The notes under the pieces are model-generated. The model had not been told where the DNA came from and did no database searches. It worked only from the letters and a program-made list of their open reading frames with translations. Below are positions 36,101 through 45,582 of a stretch of 64,000 nucleotides of DNA, piece by piece. The position numbers were made by a program, and so were the translations under genes. Every line of letters begins with the position of its first letter. The stretch's first letter is position 1. The DNA is from Cyclonatronum proteinivorum (GTDB lineage Bacteria; Bacteroidota; Rhodothermia; Balneolales; Cyclonatronaceae). The DNA lies in contig NZ_CP027806.1 in assembly GCF_003353065.1 (NCBI RefSeq), positions 3,120,501 to 3,184,500 of the forward strand, in the 5' to 3' direction.

Positions 36101-37642
36101 CTAAATTTGTGAATAAATGGATTGACTTTCTAATTGTTTATAAGACGTTCTCGTCAAACTAATTAATTCAATTTCTGTATTTTTCTTAAATGCTTCAAAA
36201 AGTTGAACATTTTCATTAAACAATTCTTGTTCCTTTTCACTGATTACACCATTATATCCATCATAACCTACTATATATAAACTTTTGAACCCGAATTCTA
36301 ATGCAGTCTGAAATGCAATAGCAGTATGTGAATCCGTAAATTGATCTGTGAACCTGATTTTGCTCAGCTCATAAGCATTATCTTTCATCGAATCAGGAAT
36401 ATAAGTACCCATTTTTCTTGGATAAGGCGGCAGAATACATTTACCCTTTTTAGGTACTGAATATCCAAATACTGATTCTAAGCGATATCCTTCATTACCT
36501 ACCAAACAAAAGTATTGTTGATTAGGCACATTTTTAAAAGACATGGCATTCTTAGAACTTGCGTGAATCACTGCAATTTTCGGGTTATTTTTTAGAAACA
36601 GCTCAATTGCATCTGAATGCTCAACAGGACTTGGACCGCCACCTACAATTAAAGCTGACTTAAAAACCGGCTCTTTTTTAAAATCAAGCAATGGTAACCT
36701 GAAATTATCTTGTTGCCCTTTGCTTGTATTGTTCAATGCCCTAATAATACTGTTGAACGAGTAATATCGCTTGCTCACCCATTCCATCACGTTTTTCTGC
36801 GGCAGGGAGTTGGCACCTGAAACCATGTAAGGCAGGTTGGTTCCCCACTCATAATACTTTTGCAGATCGGTAAACACATCTACGACCCGGCTCAGCGCAT
36901 TAAAATCGAAATCGAGTTTGCCCTGTGCATTCAGTACGGTGAGCAGAAGCTCGGTCTTTAGGTTACCGGCGCCGCGGCCCATGCCGGTAATCGTCGCATC
37001 AACCATGGCACAGCCTTCCTCAATAGCCGTAAGGGTGTTAATAAGCCCAAGCTCCATGTTGTTATGTCCGTGAAATCCGAGGGGGATGTCAACCTTGCTT
37101 TTCACAAGCGCGATCGTGTCCCGAACATCCTGCGGATACACCCCGCCAAAGGAATCAACCATATAAAAAATATCGGCGGCTCCGGCTGCAAGGGGAAGAT
37201 TGTCCAGAAATTCTTTCTGCGAAGCCCAGGTTGACATATACATCACATTGAACCCGACTTCAAAACCAAGTTTCTTTACTTCTTTGGCCAGCACAACCGC
37301 CCGTTCAAAGTTTTTAGGATCAATAGCAATCCGAACCATATCCACAAGTCCGGCAATCGGCTTAAGCAGCGGTTCAGCATCTTCAGCCCTTACATCCTTC
37401 TCATTCAGGATAATAACCAGCTTTTTATTGCTCAGAGATTTGATTTGCTGCAATACAGGTACCGGGCAATAAAAATACTCGCCAAGATACCCTTTCATCG
37501 GATTTGATCGGTAACCCACTTCCAAGTACTCAACCGGCAAATGGTTAAACGCTTCGAAATAAGTTTTGACGGTTTCTTTGCTAAAGTCCCAGTTGGTGTA
37601 GTAGCCACCGTCTCGTAAGGTGCAATCAAGAATATTGAACAT
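36101..37642 (-). CDS. HMGL-type aldolase fused to GT42/DUF115-like domain (module A)
   Basis: This 513-residue protein has two parts. Residues 1-300 form a DRE-TIM metallolyase: LDCTLRDGGYYTNWDF, GFHGHNNMELGL with metal ligands, DATITGMGRGAGNLKTE, as in 4-hydroxy-2-oxovalerate aldolases. Residues about 325-513 are a second domain with ALIVGGGPSPVEH, FCLVGNEGYRLESVFG, PPYPRKMGTYIP and SLYIVGYDGYNG, a GPS plus late GYDGY pattern recalling GT42 sialyltransferases and DUF115 proteins. The first part is nearly identical in DNA to 57351-58237, while the second is diverged and AT-rich. It probably condenses pyruvate with a sugar aldehyde. Confidence 0.82.
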   Translation of the reverse strand: MFNILDCTLRDGGYYTNWDFSKETVKTYFEAFNHLPVEYLEVGYRSNPMKGYLGEYFYCPVPVLQQIKSLSNKKLVIILNEKDVRAEDAEPLLKPIAGLVDMVRIAIDPKNFERAVVLAKEVKKLGFEVGFNVMYMSTWASQKEFLDNLPLAAGAADIFYMVDSFGGVYPQDVRDTIALVKSKVDIPLGFHGHNNMELGLINTLTAIEEGCAMVDATITGMGRGAGNLKTELLLTVLNAQGKLDFDFNALSRVVDVFTDLQKYYEWGTNLPYMVSGANSLPQKNVMEWVSKRYYSFNSIIRALNNTSKGQQDNFRLPLLDFKKEPVFKSALIVGGGPSPVEHSDAIELFLKNNPKIAVIHASSKNAMSFKNVPNQQYFCLVGNEGYRLESVFGYSVPKKGKCILPPYPRKMGTYIPDSMKDNAYELSKIRFTDQFTDSHTAIAFQTALEFGFKSLYIVGYDGYNGVISEKEQELFNENVQLFEAFKKNTEIELISLTRTSYKQLESQSIYSQI

Positions 37643-37684
37643 TTATTATTATTAAAGTTTAAATTAACTTAACTCTGTTTATGA

Positions 37685-38773
37685 CTATTTTAAATTATAC
37701 AAGCTATATTGGTATTTATTCTTAAATCCTTTAATCTCGGAATTATCCGGAAATATTTGTTCAATTATATTACTTCCTGCTACAACTTGACCTATAGAAG
37801 TATCCCATGCAGAATTAGCTTCAATCAATATTGGACCACTTAAAGTAAAGGCTATATCCCACCCAATAGAATAAACATCTGAGAAACAAAGATGTGACTT
37901 TTCAACAAGTTTCTTTGCCTCAGTAAAGTATGGAACTTTGAAGTTTACAATTTCTTTTGATGTTTCTGGATGCGTTATCGCGTATCCTATATCATTAGGA
38001 TCATTATAGGCAAACTTATAAAACCCCATTTCACCTAATTCGCCACTTGCAACATTGACTGGAACAAAAATTGAGCCATTATTCAGATTATCCATAATAC
38101 CTGATTTACTTGTACCAAATCGCACAAATCCAAAATGTGTTTTAACCTTGCCGTTTACGATTGTTGTTGTAAGTTTAAGCGTATTTACTGCATGCTCATT
38201 TATATCTTGAAAAGTTTTTATTTGATGTATTTTTTCTTGAATCAGTAAAGTCTTATTTATAGATAGATCAAACATATCAATTGTTATATCATTACACATT
38301 AATTTATTGGCACCTAAATATTTTCCAGTTATAAGGCTCGAACCACCTATTCCATTGTTTTCTTTAACAAAGAGGGGTGTTCCAATTTCAGGCTCCTCTA
38401 ACCAATTAAGATGATTATTTTTAAAAAGTCCATAAGTTTTTGGTGTTGGAATATTATGTATCGCACAATATTTTGCGAATAAGTATTTGTCTCTTAAAAT
38501 TATTGTGTAATCTCTACCTGAATTAATGTTGTTATACTCGTTTCTTATTTTAACACACATTCTTGTAGGAAATACGATCGTATTGGAGCCCCCAACATCG
38601 TTCCCTCGCAAAAAGTATGTTCTGTCAACTTCCTCAAATTGCATATACCATTTAATAAAATCATGGTATATCTCCATACTACTCTTTAATTTTTTATGCT
38701 TATTAAACGAGTATTTAAATGAAGAATTTGCAATATCAAAAAAATAATCTAATTTATCTAAATACATGCTCAT
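37685..38773 (-). CDS. Sugar-transfer-associated ATP-grasp-like protein
   Basis: This 362-residue AT-rich gene product has an ATP-grasp plan: PLFVKENNGIGGSSLITGKY for the nucleotide loop, LLIQEKIHQ, NTLKLTTTIVNGKVKTHFGF and the metal-binding end IGWDIAFTLSGPILIEANSAWDTS (given in parts). It resembles the group named sugar-transfer-associated ATP-grasp and the neighbour at 39951-41042. Members are expected to join a carboxylate to an amine or similar, here perhaps decorating a sugar. Substrates are unknown. Confidence 0.72.
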   Translation of the reverse strand: MSMYLDKLDYFFDIANSSFKYSFNKHKKLKSSMEIYHDFIKWYMQFEEVDRTYFLRGNDVGGSNTIVFPTRMCVKIRNEYNNINSGRDYTIILRDKYLFAKYCAIHNIPTPKTYGLFKNNHLNWLEEPEIGTPLFVKENNGIGGSSLITGKYLGANKLMCNDITIDMFDLSINKTLLIQEKIHQIKTFQDINEHAVNTLKLTTTIVNGKVKTHFGFVRFGTSKSGIMDNLNNGSIFVPVNVASGELGEMGFYKFAYNDPNDIGYAITHPETSKEIVNFKVPYFTEAKKLVEKSHLCFSDVYSIGWDIAFTLSGPILIEANSAWDTSIGQVVAGSNIIEQIFPDNSEIKGFKNKYQYSLYNLK

Positions 38774-38776
38774 GAA

Positions 38777-39949
38777 TTATTTATCTATATATATATTATT
38801 CAAACATTCAATATTTGATTTTTCCATACTATAATATCTATTTCCTTTTTTTCTGCCAAACTGTAAAAGTTCATCAAGTTGTTTGCAATGTTCTAAATAA
38901 ATAGAGTGTGATTCACGCTCCTTAGTTAATGCGGGATTAACTTCTTTTACAGAGTTTCTTGCTTCATCATTTTTAATTTGAACTGAATATTTCCAGTTTT
39001 CATCTCTACTGTCATTTGAAGAATATCCATCCGCTCCTAATATATATATTTCGTTAGTGTACGCAGAGGCAATTGGCAACATAAATGTTCTTAATACATT
39101 TGGATATTTCTCTTTTTTCACAAATGGCGTTTTTAAAGATGGGAAATTTAATTCAGTATGAGATGTTGAAATTCCAATAATATTATTTTCAAGTTTGGGA
39201 TAATGTGACAAGACTAATGGTAGTTTATACCATGGCATCACAATATACATCGACTTATTTTTTAAATATTCTATGACTGTTTCAAAAAACTTGGCCGTAT
39301 ATATTGACGAACTAAAAAAGTAATAAACATCTAACACGCATAAAAGATCAATATTGCCAAGATATTCCAATAATTCTTTATTATATATAACACCATTGCA
39401 AATTATTTTTAATGACTTTTTTTTAAAATAATGCTTTCTATATCTATCTAATGATGGACCAGATGTAAAGCAATAGGACACATCAATATCTCTGATACTA
39501 TTCTCGAATTTTATAATATTTCGTTTCGAAATACTGTCATATTCAGAAATTCTATATTTTTGCGTCTCATAAGATACTCTGCCCCACGAACTCGCTTCCC
39601 CTTTAAAGAAAGGTTTAAATTTATCTATTGTAAGAACTGGTGTATTAGGGAAAACTGCTTCATAATATTTAACTTCATCATTAACATGACAAAGCAAATA
39701 GTCTGGAATAGTATTTACAGTTGCATCTTGTAAATGTATATGGCAGTTAGATTTTCCAATATATCTAAATTGGCCTGTAGGAGTTTCTAAATGATTAATA
39801 TCTGAATTTAATAAATTCTCAGCTACATGTATTGTTATATCAATATTATCAAAAGGTAACCACCAATTTATTCTATTAATTATATCACTTAATTTTTCCT
39901 TGGTTTTGATTTGTGGTTCAATATGAACATGGAATTTTGTTTTTAACAT
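38777..39949 (-). CDS. GT42/DUF115-like protein, possible glycosyltransferase
   Basis: This 390-residue very AT-rich product contains YCFTSGPSLDRYRKHYF in the middle, IDLLCVLDVYYFF, then EIYILGADGYSSNDSRDENW and RESHSIYLEHCKQLDELL toward the end. The GPSL loop, the later LGADGY and the His in HSIYLEH match in order the GNGPSL, SGIDFY and HSKN features of Campylobacter CstII-type sialyltransferases as I recall them. DUF115 proteins share this fold. It also parallels the second domain of the HMGL fusions. If so it would transfer the CMP-activated sugar. Confidence 0.55.
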   Translation of the reverse strand: MLKTKFHVHIEPQIKTKEKLSDIINRINWWLPFDNIDITIHVAENLLNSDINHLETPTGQFRYIGKSNCHIHLQDATVNTIPDYLLCHVNDEVKYYEAVFPNTPVLTIDKFKPFFKGEASSWGRVSYETQKYRISEYDSISKRNIIKFENSIRDIDVSYCFTSGPSLDRYRKHYFKKKSLKIICNGVIYNKELLEYLGNIDLLCVLDVYYFFSSSIYTAKFFETVIEYLKNKSMYIVMPWYKLPLVLSHYPKLENNIIGISTSHTELNFPSLKTPFVKKEKYPNVLRTFMLPIASAYTNEIYILGADGYSSNDSRDENWKYSVQIKNDEARNSVKEVNPALTKERESHSIYLEHCKQLDELLQFGRKKGNRYYSMEKSNIECLNNIYIDK

Positions 39950-39950
39950 T

Positions 39951-41042
39951 TTATATTACTTTATGATGTAAATAAAAATACTTTAGTCTTGGGTTTTCTA
40001 GCAACGGCTTATGCACCTGCAATAAATTCACATCAGGATTATAATTCGCTTCTAAAATATATATATCCCCATCACTGATTATTACATCCCACCCAAGCAT
40101 AGGCATAAAGGATACATATTCGGCCCCTTTCAACACTACATCGCGTACTTTATCCCATTCCTTAATTTTCAAACCTTCGAACTGATTATTAGTATCTGGG
40201 TGTTTACCGACAAATTTAAGTTTTCCATCAAAAGGATATTGTATCCCTTTGCCCATTACTCCTGTTTCGGGATCGACATATACAGAAAGTCCGCCTTGGC
40301 TCCAATTATCAGCATATACAGATTTGGCTGTACCAAATCTGTGAACTGCTGCTGCAATGAATGCTTTTCCATTTTCAGGGTCAATTAAGGTAAATACGCG
40401 TAGCGTGTTAAGAGTATCAGGATAGATATCATGCGATAAACCCTTTTGCATGAATTTTTCTTCCACTAAATAACCATTCAATTTCTCAATTTGATGCATT
40501 AACTCAGATTCCACTTTTGGTTCTTTATTTACAAGAAAAGTACCCTTAGAGTATGATACTCTAAGTATACCTCTGCCGGAACCACCATCGTATGGCTTAA
40601 GAAATAATTCTTTTCCGCTTTTTAAAACAAAGATCAAATCTTCTTTAGACAGGATTTGATTTTCATCTTTTAGGGCCTGGAATTTGCCTCTCTGTATGAA
40701 TGCAAGTTTTGGTGCTGTCGGTATAACCCCTTGGAAGTATTTTTCAAAAACAATTTTGTTATGAACAATGTAGAAGTGCTTTTTACTAATTCTTTCCGAC
40801 AATATTCTTCTTCTAATGTCATTTAAATATAGCTTCTTATCATTTGTATTAAACTGATATAAAATATATTTGTCAGAATTAAAGCCGGATAACATAGTAT
40901 TGAGTTTCCTGAAGAAACCATAGCCTTTTATATATGTGCGTTTATCTCTTTCATCTTCCCAAAATCGAGGATGATAAATAGGTGTCTTGAAAATGAGCAA
41001 CCAAATTTCATTCCATATAACTATAAGGGATTTTTTTATCAT
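39951..41042 (-). CDS. Sugar-transfer-associated ATP-grasp protein
   Basis: This 363-residue protein is a clear ATP-grasp of the sugar-transfer-associated type: ELFLKPYDGGSGRGILRV for the nucleotide loop, YLVEEKFMQKGLSHDIYPDTLNTLRVFTL (in two parts), HRFGTAKSVYADNWSQGG and the C-terminal LGWDVIISDGDIYILEANYNPDVN with the acidic metal ligands. The start overlaps the next upstream ATP-grasp gene by four bases, so the two are co-translated. It may form an amide or ester between an acid and the glycan unit. Confidence 0.85.
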   Translation of the reverse strand: MIKKSLIVIWNEIWLLIFKTPIYHPRFWEDERDKRTYIKGYGFFRKLNTMLSGFNSDKYILYQFNTNDKKLYLNDIRRRILSERISKKHFYIVHNKIVFEKYFQGVIPTAPKLAFIQRGKFQALKDENQILSKEDLIFVLKSGKELFLKPYDGGSGRGILRVSYSKGTFLVNKEPKVESELMHQIEKLNGYLVEEKFMQKGLSHDIYPDTLNTLRVFTLIDPENGKAFIAAAVHRFGTAKSVYADNWSQGGLSVYVDPETGVMGKGIQYPFDGKLKFVGKHPDTNNQFEGLKIKEWDKVRDVVLKGAEYVSFMPMLGWDVIISDGDIYILEANYNPDVNLLQVHKPLLENPRLKYFYLHHKVI

Positions 41043-42298
41043 GCAAATAAACTATTGTATAATTCTCTATTGAATCTATCTTTATTTGAGCTATCATAAA
41101 TGCAAATTAAATCAACCACTTTTTTAATTTTGCCTTCAAGTTCATCTATTGTCTCTCCACTGACTATAAATGAACCTACACGATCTCTACTTGCCATATC
41201 AGAAGTAACCACATCTCCTTTAGACTTATAAATATAAGATTGCTTTATTAAACCCTCACTTAAACAACGATCAAAGCCCTCAACTCTATCAATTACAGCT
41301 TCTTTTGCGTAAAGATTTACTTCAGAAAACAGCTTGTCAGTCTCACTGACATTTAATAAAATTTCATTCTTGAAAAAAGTATCTACCGTTGCGTTAAGAA
41401 TATCAAAGTTATATATCATGTTGGTTGTTTTGAAACTCAAACCGCCACCAACTCTGGGTGCAAATTCAATAACCGAAGCATTATGTCCGTTCACAATTAG
41501 CTGAAGTTGAATGGGTGTGCTATAAAAATTAAACTTGTCTGCAATTGACTGTACTATTGCCTGAATTCTATTTTTTGCGGAATCACTAATATCAGCCGGA
41601 ACTAATGAATGGAAGTATTGAAGAACGGCACCCGCTTCATCTTTTATCCCAAATCTCTTTCGAAGCATAATGACTTGCGCAACACCTTTATTGATGAAAC
41701 ATACAGCATCAATATTATCTCCTTCAGTAAACTCTTCTACGATAACCTCTTTCTTATTGCTAACAGAGAGAGCTTTCTCTACGGCTGATTGCAATTCTTG
41801 ATTATTAAATACCTTTCTTACACCTTTCGAGCCACCTGTATCAGCAGGTTTCACCACAACAGGAAAATTAAATTTTTGAGATATTTCTGAGATATTGGTA
41901 TTTGAAACTACTGAAAACTTTGCTGTTGGGATTTGAAACTCAAGAAGTTTTTCCTTCATTTCAATTTTATTGGCAATTACTCTTGCCGTTTCATAAGCAT
42001 AGGGATGTGGCAAGCCTAACTTTTCAGCTACATAACACGCTGTCACATTCGCCTGATCGATACATGTCGCTATTACAAGATCAGCTCTCCGATCTTTAGC
42101 AATTTCGAGTACTTTTTCTTTATCAAGCGTACTCTCCTGTATATGCTCATCCGCAACTTCCGCTGCGGGAGGGTTTGTCAAGTAATCAAGCAGGATAGTA
42201 TAATAACCGCGCCCTTTCAGATTTTCTACAAGCGCTTTATGTGGGTTCGTACCCCCTAAAACAATTGCTATCGGCTTTTTATGCTCGTTCAATTTCAA
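41039..42298 (-). CDS. ATP-grasp carboxylate-amine ligase
   Basis: This 419-residue ligase has a pre-ATP-grasp Rossmann-like domain (PIAIVLGGTNPHKALVENL), a central ATP-binding region (FPVVVKPADTGGSKGVRKV; VIVEEFTEGDNIDAVCF) and a metal site in VIEFAPRVGGGLSF. It resembles carbamoyl-phosphate-synthase-like and D-Ala-D-Ala-ligase-like enzymes that activate a carboxylate as acyl phosphate and couple it to an amine. The first codon appears to be TTG (42298), six bases after the dehydrogenase stop. It probably joins an acid made by the downstream-pathway enzymes to an amino sugar. Confidence 0.85.
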   Translation of the reverse strand: MKLNEHKKPIAIVLGGTNPHKALVENLKGRGYYTILLDYLTNPPAAEVADEHIQESTLDKEKVLEIAKDRRADLVIATCIDQANVTACYVAEKLGLPHPYAYETARVIANKIEMKEKLLEFQIPTAKFSVVSNTNISEISQKFNFPVVVKPADTGGSKGVRKVFNNQELQSAVEKALSVSNKKEVIVEEFTEGDNIDAVCFINKGVAQVIMLRKRFGIKDEAGAVLQYFHSLVPADISDSAKNRIQAIVQSIADKFNFYSTPIQLQLIVNGHNASVIEFAPRVGGGLSFKTTNMIYNFDILNATVDTFFKNEILLNVSETDKLFSEVNLYAKEAVIDRVEGFDRCLSEGLIKQSYIYKSKGDVVTSDMASRDRVGSFIVSGETIDELEGKIKKVVDLICIYDSSNKDRFNRELYNSLFA

Positions 42299-42304
42299 TG
42301 TTAT

Positions 42305-43303
42305 TTATAACGTGATAATTTCCTGATAAACTTTTTCTGAAACATCAACTTCTGCAAACGCATTTGAAGCATTTAGAAAAGAATGCTCCCCTGGCAGAAA
42401 TAACTGACCTTGTTTCGGCTCTGACTTGATCTGATCCACCAAATACCGTACCCGTTCATCATATTGGGTTTGTTCCATGAAAAACGACGGATCGATAACC
42501 ATAAACAAATGCCCGTTATTTGAATACGCATTTTTCGTATTCAGAGGCTTTACACTTCCTGCAAAACCTGCACCCGTCAGTAAGCCAGCCAACAGATCCA
42601 CAATTAAAGCAAGCCCTGAACCCTTATGTTCACCAATGGGTATCATTGATCCTAAAATAGCTATACTTGGGTCATCCGTTGGCTTCCCATCCGGGTCTAA
42701 CGCCCATCCAAAGGGGATTTTCTCACCATTCTTTGCAGCTAATCTGATTTTCCCACGTGCTGCTTGCGAAACGGCCATATCTAAGATAATGGGAGCAATA
42801 CCTTCCGGTGTCGGAAACCCGTAGGCCATGGGATTTGTACCAAACAAAGGTTTACTTCCTCCCCATGGCGCAATTGCCGGTGCCGAATTAGAGTAAATGA
42901 CAGCAATTTTACCCGCATCAACGGCCATTTGAGCAAAGTAAGCTGCTGTACCAAAGTTATTGCTATGCCTTACAGCAGCAATTCCTGCGCCATATATTTC
43001 AGAAGTGTCAATCGCCTTGTCTATAGCTATTTTGGCAGCGACCTGTCCAAACCCATGATTAGCATCAAATACCGTAACTATACCTTTATCCTTTACGACA
43101 TCCATACGGGTGTTTGCTGACATATCACCCCGCTGAATTTTATCAACATAAATTCCTAAACGGGTAGCACCGTGTGTAGCTTTGCCTGTGCGGTGCGCAT
43201 AAACAATACTGTCTGCCACGATTATGGCCTGCTCTTCAGGTACTCCATTTTTTTGGAGTACGATAGAACAGATATCGAATAACTTGGTGACTTCTATTTT
43301 CAC
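42305..43303 (-). CDS. Malate/L-lactate/sulfolactate (Ldh-family) dehydrogenase
   Basis: This 332-residue protein is an NAD(P)-dependent 2-hydroxyacid dehydrogenase of the family that is not Rossmann-like: ATHGATRLGIYVDKIQRGD near residue 40, DANHGFGQ, RHSNNFGTAAYF with the catalytic His, FGTNPMAYGFPT and GEHKGSGLALIVDLLAGLL. It would interconvert a 2-hydroxy and a 2-oxo acid. The start is GTG. It lies between a TIM-barrel protein and an ATP-grasp ligase, so it may shape the acid used for decoration. Confidence 0.9.
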   Translation of the reverse strand: MKIEVTKLFDICSIVLQKNGVPEEQAIIVADSIVYAHRTGKATHGATRLGIYVDKIQRGDMSANTRMDVVKDKGIVTVFDANHGFGQVAAKIAIDKAIDTSEIYGAGIAAVRHSNNFGTAAYFAQMAVDAGKIAVIYSNSAPAIAPWGGSKPLFGTNPMAYGFPTPEGIAPIILDMAVSQAARGKIRLAAKNGEKIPFGWALDPDGKPTDDPSIAILGSMIPIGEHKGSGLALIVDLLAGLLTGAGFAGSVKPLNTKNAYSNNGHLFMVIDPSFFMEQTQYDERVRYLVDQIKSEPKQGQLFLPGEHSFLNASNAFAEVDVSEKVYQEIITL

Positions 43304-43324
43304 ACTAAATATATTGCTACCAAA

Positions 43325-44203
43325 TTATTTAGGTGAAGCAACAGCTTCCGGGTAGTACGCATCAATCATCCGCTTTACCAGACTTACCTGCTTTGCGCGT
43401 TTTTTGGCGTCATCTGCGGTGGTGTCCCAGCTGTGCGTTTTAGCCACTGATCCGCCCGTTTTCAAATAAATAGGCGCAGCAACCCGTATCATTTCAGGTA
43501 CTTCATAATGGCGAATGAATCCGCCGGTAGATGCCGGGTTTTCGGTGTGCAGATCCAACGGAATATCTATGGTCTGCCGAAGTGCAGCCATCATTTGCAG
43601 CTGAATATCACGTACCGGATTAAAGGAGCTCGCGCCAATACTTTCAAGTAACTTAGCAGAACAAGGATTGCCATGACCGGTATGGGCCGATACTTTAAAA
43701 TGGCAATGTGCAGGTATTTCTCCATGCTTCCGCATTTCATTAAATATCCACAACGATCCTTCATCATAAATCAGAAACGAGGTACAGCCCAACTCAACGG
43801 CACGATACACTTCTTCCATAGCCCTTACAATCTGATCCTGACCACGAAGCCGGTAACCCATGCGCTGCCCTTCAGGGGTATTTACGGAAGCACTTGTGTC
43901 GGTTGTTGCACGAGGTCCGATAGCGAGAACGAGTTCGGTCTTCCCGTCTATAGCTAAACCCACCATATCTGTTATTTCCTGATCGGAAAGTAGCATTATC
44001 CCCTTCGTCTGAGTGACCCTGTGTATGCTTAGTTCAAGGCGTTCAACCTCGGAAAGCAGGGCCTTCATCGCACCGGGACCCTGAATGCCAGGCACTTCAA
44101 AACGATACTGTCCACCATCTTCAAAACGTTTGGTTGAATCCGGCAAATGGTAGGCATCGCCCGCTGGAAGTCCCAATTGGGATAAAAAAGCTTTAGATTT
44201 CAT
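43325..44203 (-). CDS. Predicted TIM-barrel protein, U32-like
   Basis: This 292-residue conserved protein is of uncertain family. It shows regular beta-alpha units (LVLAIGPRATTDTSA; SFLIYDEGSLWIFNEM; FKVSAHTGHGNPCSAKLLESIGASSFNPVRD in parts; IPLDLHTENPASTGGFIRHYEVP) consistent with a TIM barrel. I recall relatives labelled U32-like, but the U32 signature is not evident. Conserved His, Asp and Cys (SAHTGHGNPCS) could bind metal or substrate. Position between Ldh and MmgE/PrpD genes implies a role in the same acid pathway. Confidence 0.55.
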   Translation of the reverse strand: MKSKAFLSQLGLPAGDAYHLPDSTKRFEDGGQYRFEVPGIQGPGAMKALLSEVERLELSIHRVTQTKGIMLLSDQEITDMVGLAIDGKTELVLAIGPRATTDTSASVNTPEGQRMGYRLRGQDQIVRAMEEVYRAVELGCTSFLIYDEGSLWIFNEMRKHGEIPAHCHFKVSAHTGHGNPCSAKLLESIGASSFNPVRDIQLQMMAALRQTIDIPLDLHTENPASTGGFIRHYEVPEMIRVAAPIYLKTGGSVAKTHSWDTTADDAKKRAKQVSLVKRMIDAYYPEAVASPK

Positions 44204-44227
44204 AGTATTTGAATAATAAAAATCAGT

Positions 44228-45580
44228 TTATAAAGAATACAACACGTTTTTCAGAACTTCGCTATCCAGTTGTTTGCTATCCATTAAGGAAACCACTTGC
44301 TGAATTTGTGAATCCTGCAAACCGGCAAACGCACACAAACTGCTTGTTTTCTGAACGAGTTCACTATCTGTAACCGGATTCTCCGGTTCTCCCTTCGGCA
44401 GAGCCACGAAAAAACTCATCTCCTCAGCCTTAACCTTAATCTTAACCCTCGCCCCTCTTTCTCCCGGAGCCTTCCTTGTCATCTCACTATTTTCAATAAC
44501 GTTCACCTTTTTCGTTAACGCTAAAACAGTATCATTCGTCAGGTAAGGGTTATCATATATTTCAATATCGCCACTTTTATGAAGTAATGCAGCGGCTACG
44601 CTGTAGGGAATGCTCATTTTAGCAGAATTCATACCCTTTATTTCGGTATGATCATGCCCCGTTATAGCCCAGCTATAGGTTTCTACTTCTACAGAATCAA
44701 TAGCATCACTGGCAAAACCGGTGTTATTTGCTATGTTTATTGCTGCTTCAATCGGTGCGTGGCAGTGCCGGCAAGCCGCAAAGGGCTTTACATAAATAGA
44801 ATGTATTAGGGCATCATCGGTTTTTGATGCATCCAACAAAACATCCATGTTAAGTTGATCTGAAAATGCATGAAAAAAACCAAGTTTTCCATCAAGCACA
44901 TCATAAGAGCCACTAAACCCGGATTTAGCAAGTAGAGCTGCTTGTAAACCGTTTTGTGCAGCATACGCAACATTCAACGGTTTCATTTGAGACTTCCCTT
45001 TGATGACTTTCAGCAATCCGGCAGCAGAAGTACAAGCCGCAGATAATGATGATTTAAGCTCCTCTTTATTAGCATTTAAAGCCACCGAACAACTTATAGC
45101 CGCTCCAATGGTCCCTGCAATTCCGGTTCCATGAAAACCTTTTTCCTTAATAAAAGGTTGGAGTGTTCTGGCAATAAGCATCGATGCTTCGTATCCGCAA
45201 ATCACTGCCTTTTCAAAGTCTTTTGTTGAAACTTCAAATCGTTGCATTAATGGTAGAAGCGCAGAAAACAGAGGCGCACCCGGGTGGAACATTCCATAAC
45301 GATCACCATCGTCCAACTCGGCTACATGTGCGAATAAACCATTCAAAAATGAAGCAGTAGCAAGGTTGTTTTTTTTAGAATATCCAATTACTGAATACGC
45401 ACCATCTGAATCAATGAAGTCAGCATACAAAGTTGCCTTATCTTTTAGCGTTTTCGAGCCGGCAAATGTAACGCCGAGATAGTCAACCAAACATCGGCGA
45501 ACCTGTTGTTTATCATCAAGTGTCGTTTCTCGTTGAATTAGAAACGCCAAACGGTTAATAAGAGCTTCTGTCAAAAGCAT
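44228..45580 (-). CDS. MmgE/PrpD-family protein
   Basis: This 450-residue protein belongs to the 2-methylcitrate dehydratase superfamily, which also includes cis-aconitate decarboxylase and iminodisuccinate epimerase: AELDDGDRYGMFHPGAPLFS near residue 90, GFHGTGIAGTIGAAISCSV, HAFSDQ and KPFAACRHCHAPIEAAINI with catalytic residues. Its substrate would be a di- or tricarboxylic acid. There is no methylcitrate operon around it. The CitE-like gene two bases upstream suggests a dedicated small acid is made here. Confidence 0.88.
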   Translation of the reverse strand: MLLTEALINRLAFLIQRETTLDDKQQVRRCLVDYLGVTFAGSKTLKDKATLYADFIDSDGAYSVIGYSKKNNLATASFLNGLFAHVAELDDGDRYGMFHPGAPLFSALLPLMQRFEVSTKDFEKAVICGYEASMLIARTLQPFIKEKGFHGTGIAGTIGAAISCSVALNANKEELKSSLSAACTSAAGLLKVIKGKSQMKPLNVAYAAQNGLQAALLAKSGFSGSYDVLDGKLGFFHAFSDQLNMDVLLDASKTDDALIHSIYVKPFAACRHCHAPIEAAINIANNTGFASDAIDSVEVETYSWAITGHDHTEIKGMNSAKMSIPYSVAAALLHKSGDIEIYDNPYLTNDTVLALTKKVNVIENSEMTRKAPGERGARVKIKVKAEEMSFFVALPKGEPENPVTDSELVQKTSSLCAFAGLQDSQIQQVVSLMDSKQLDSEVLKNVLYSL

Positions 45581-45582
45581 TC

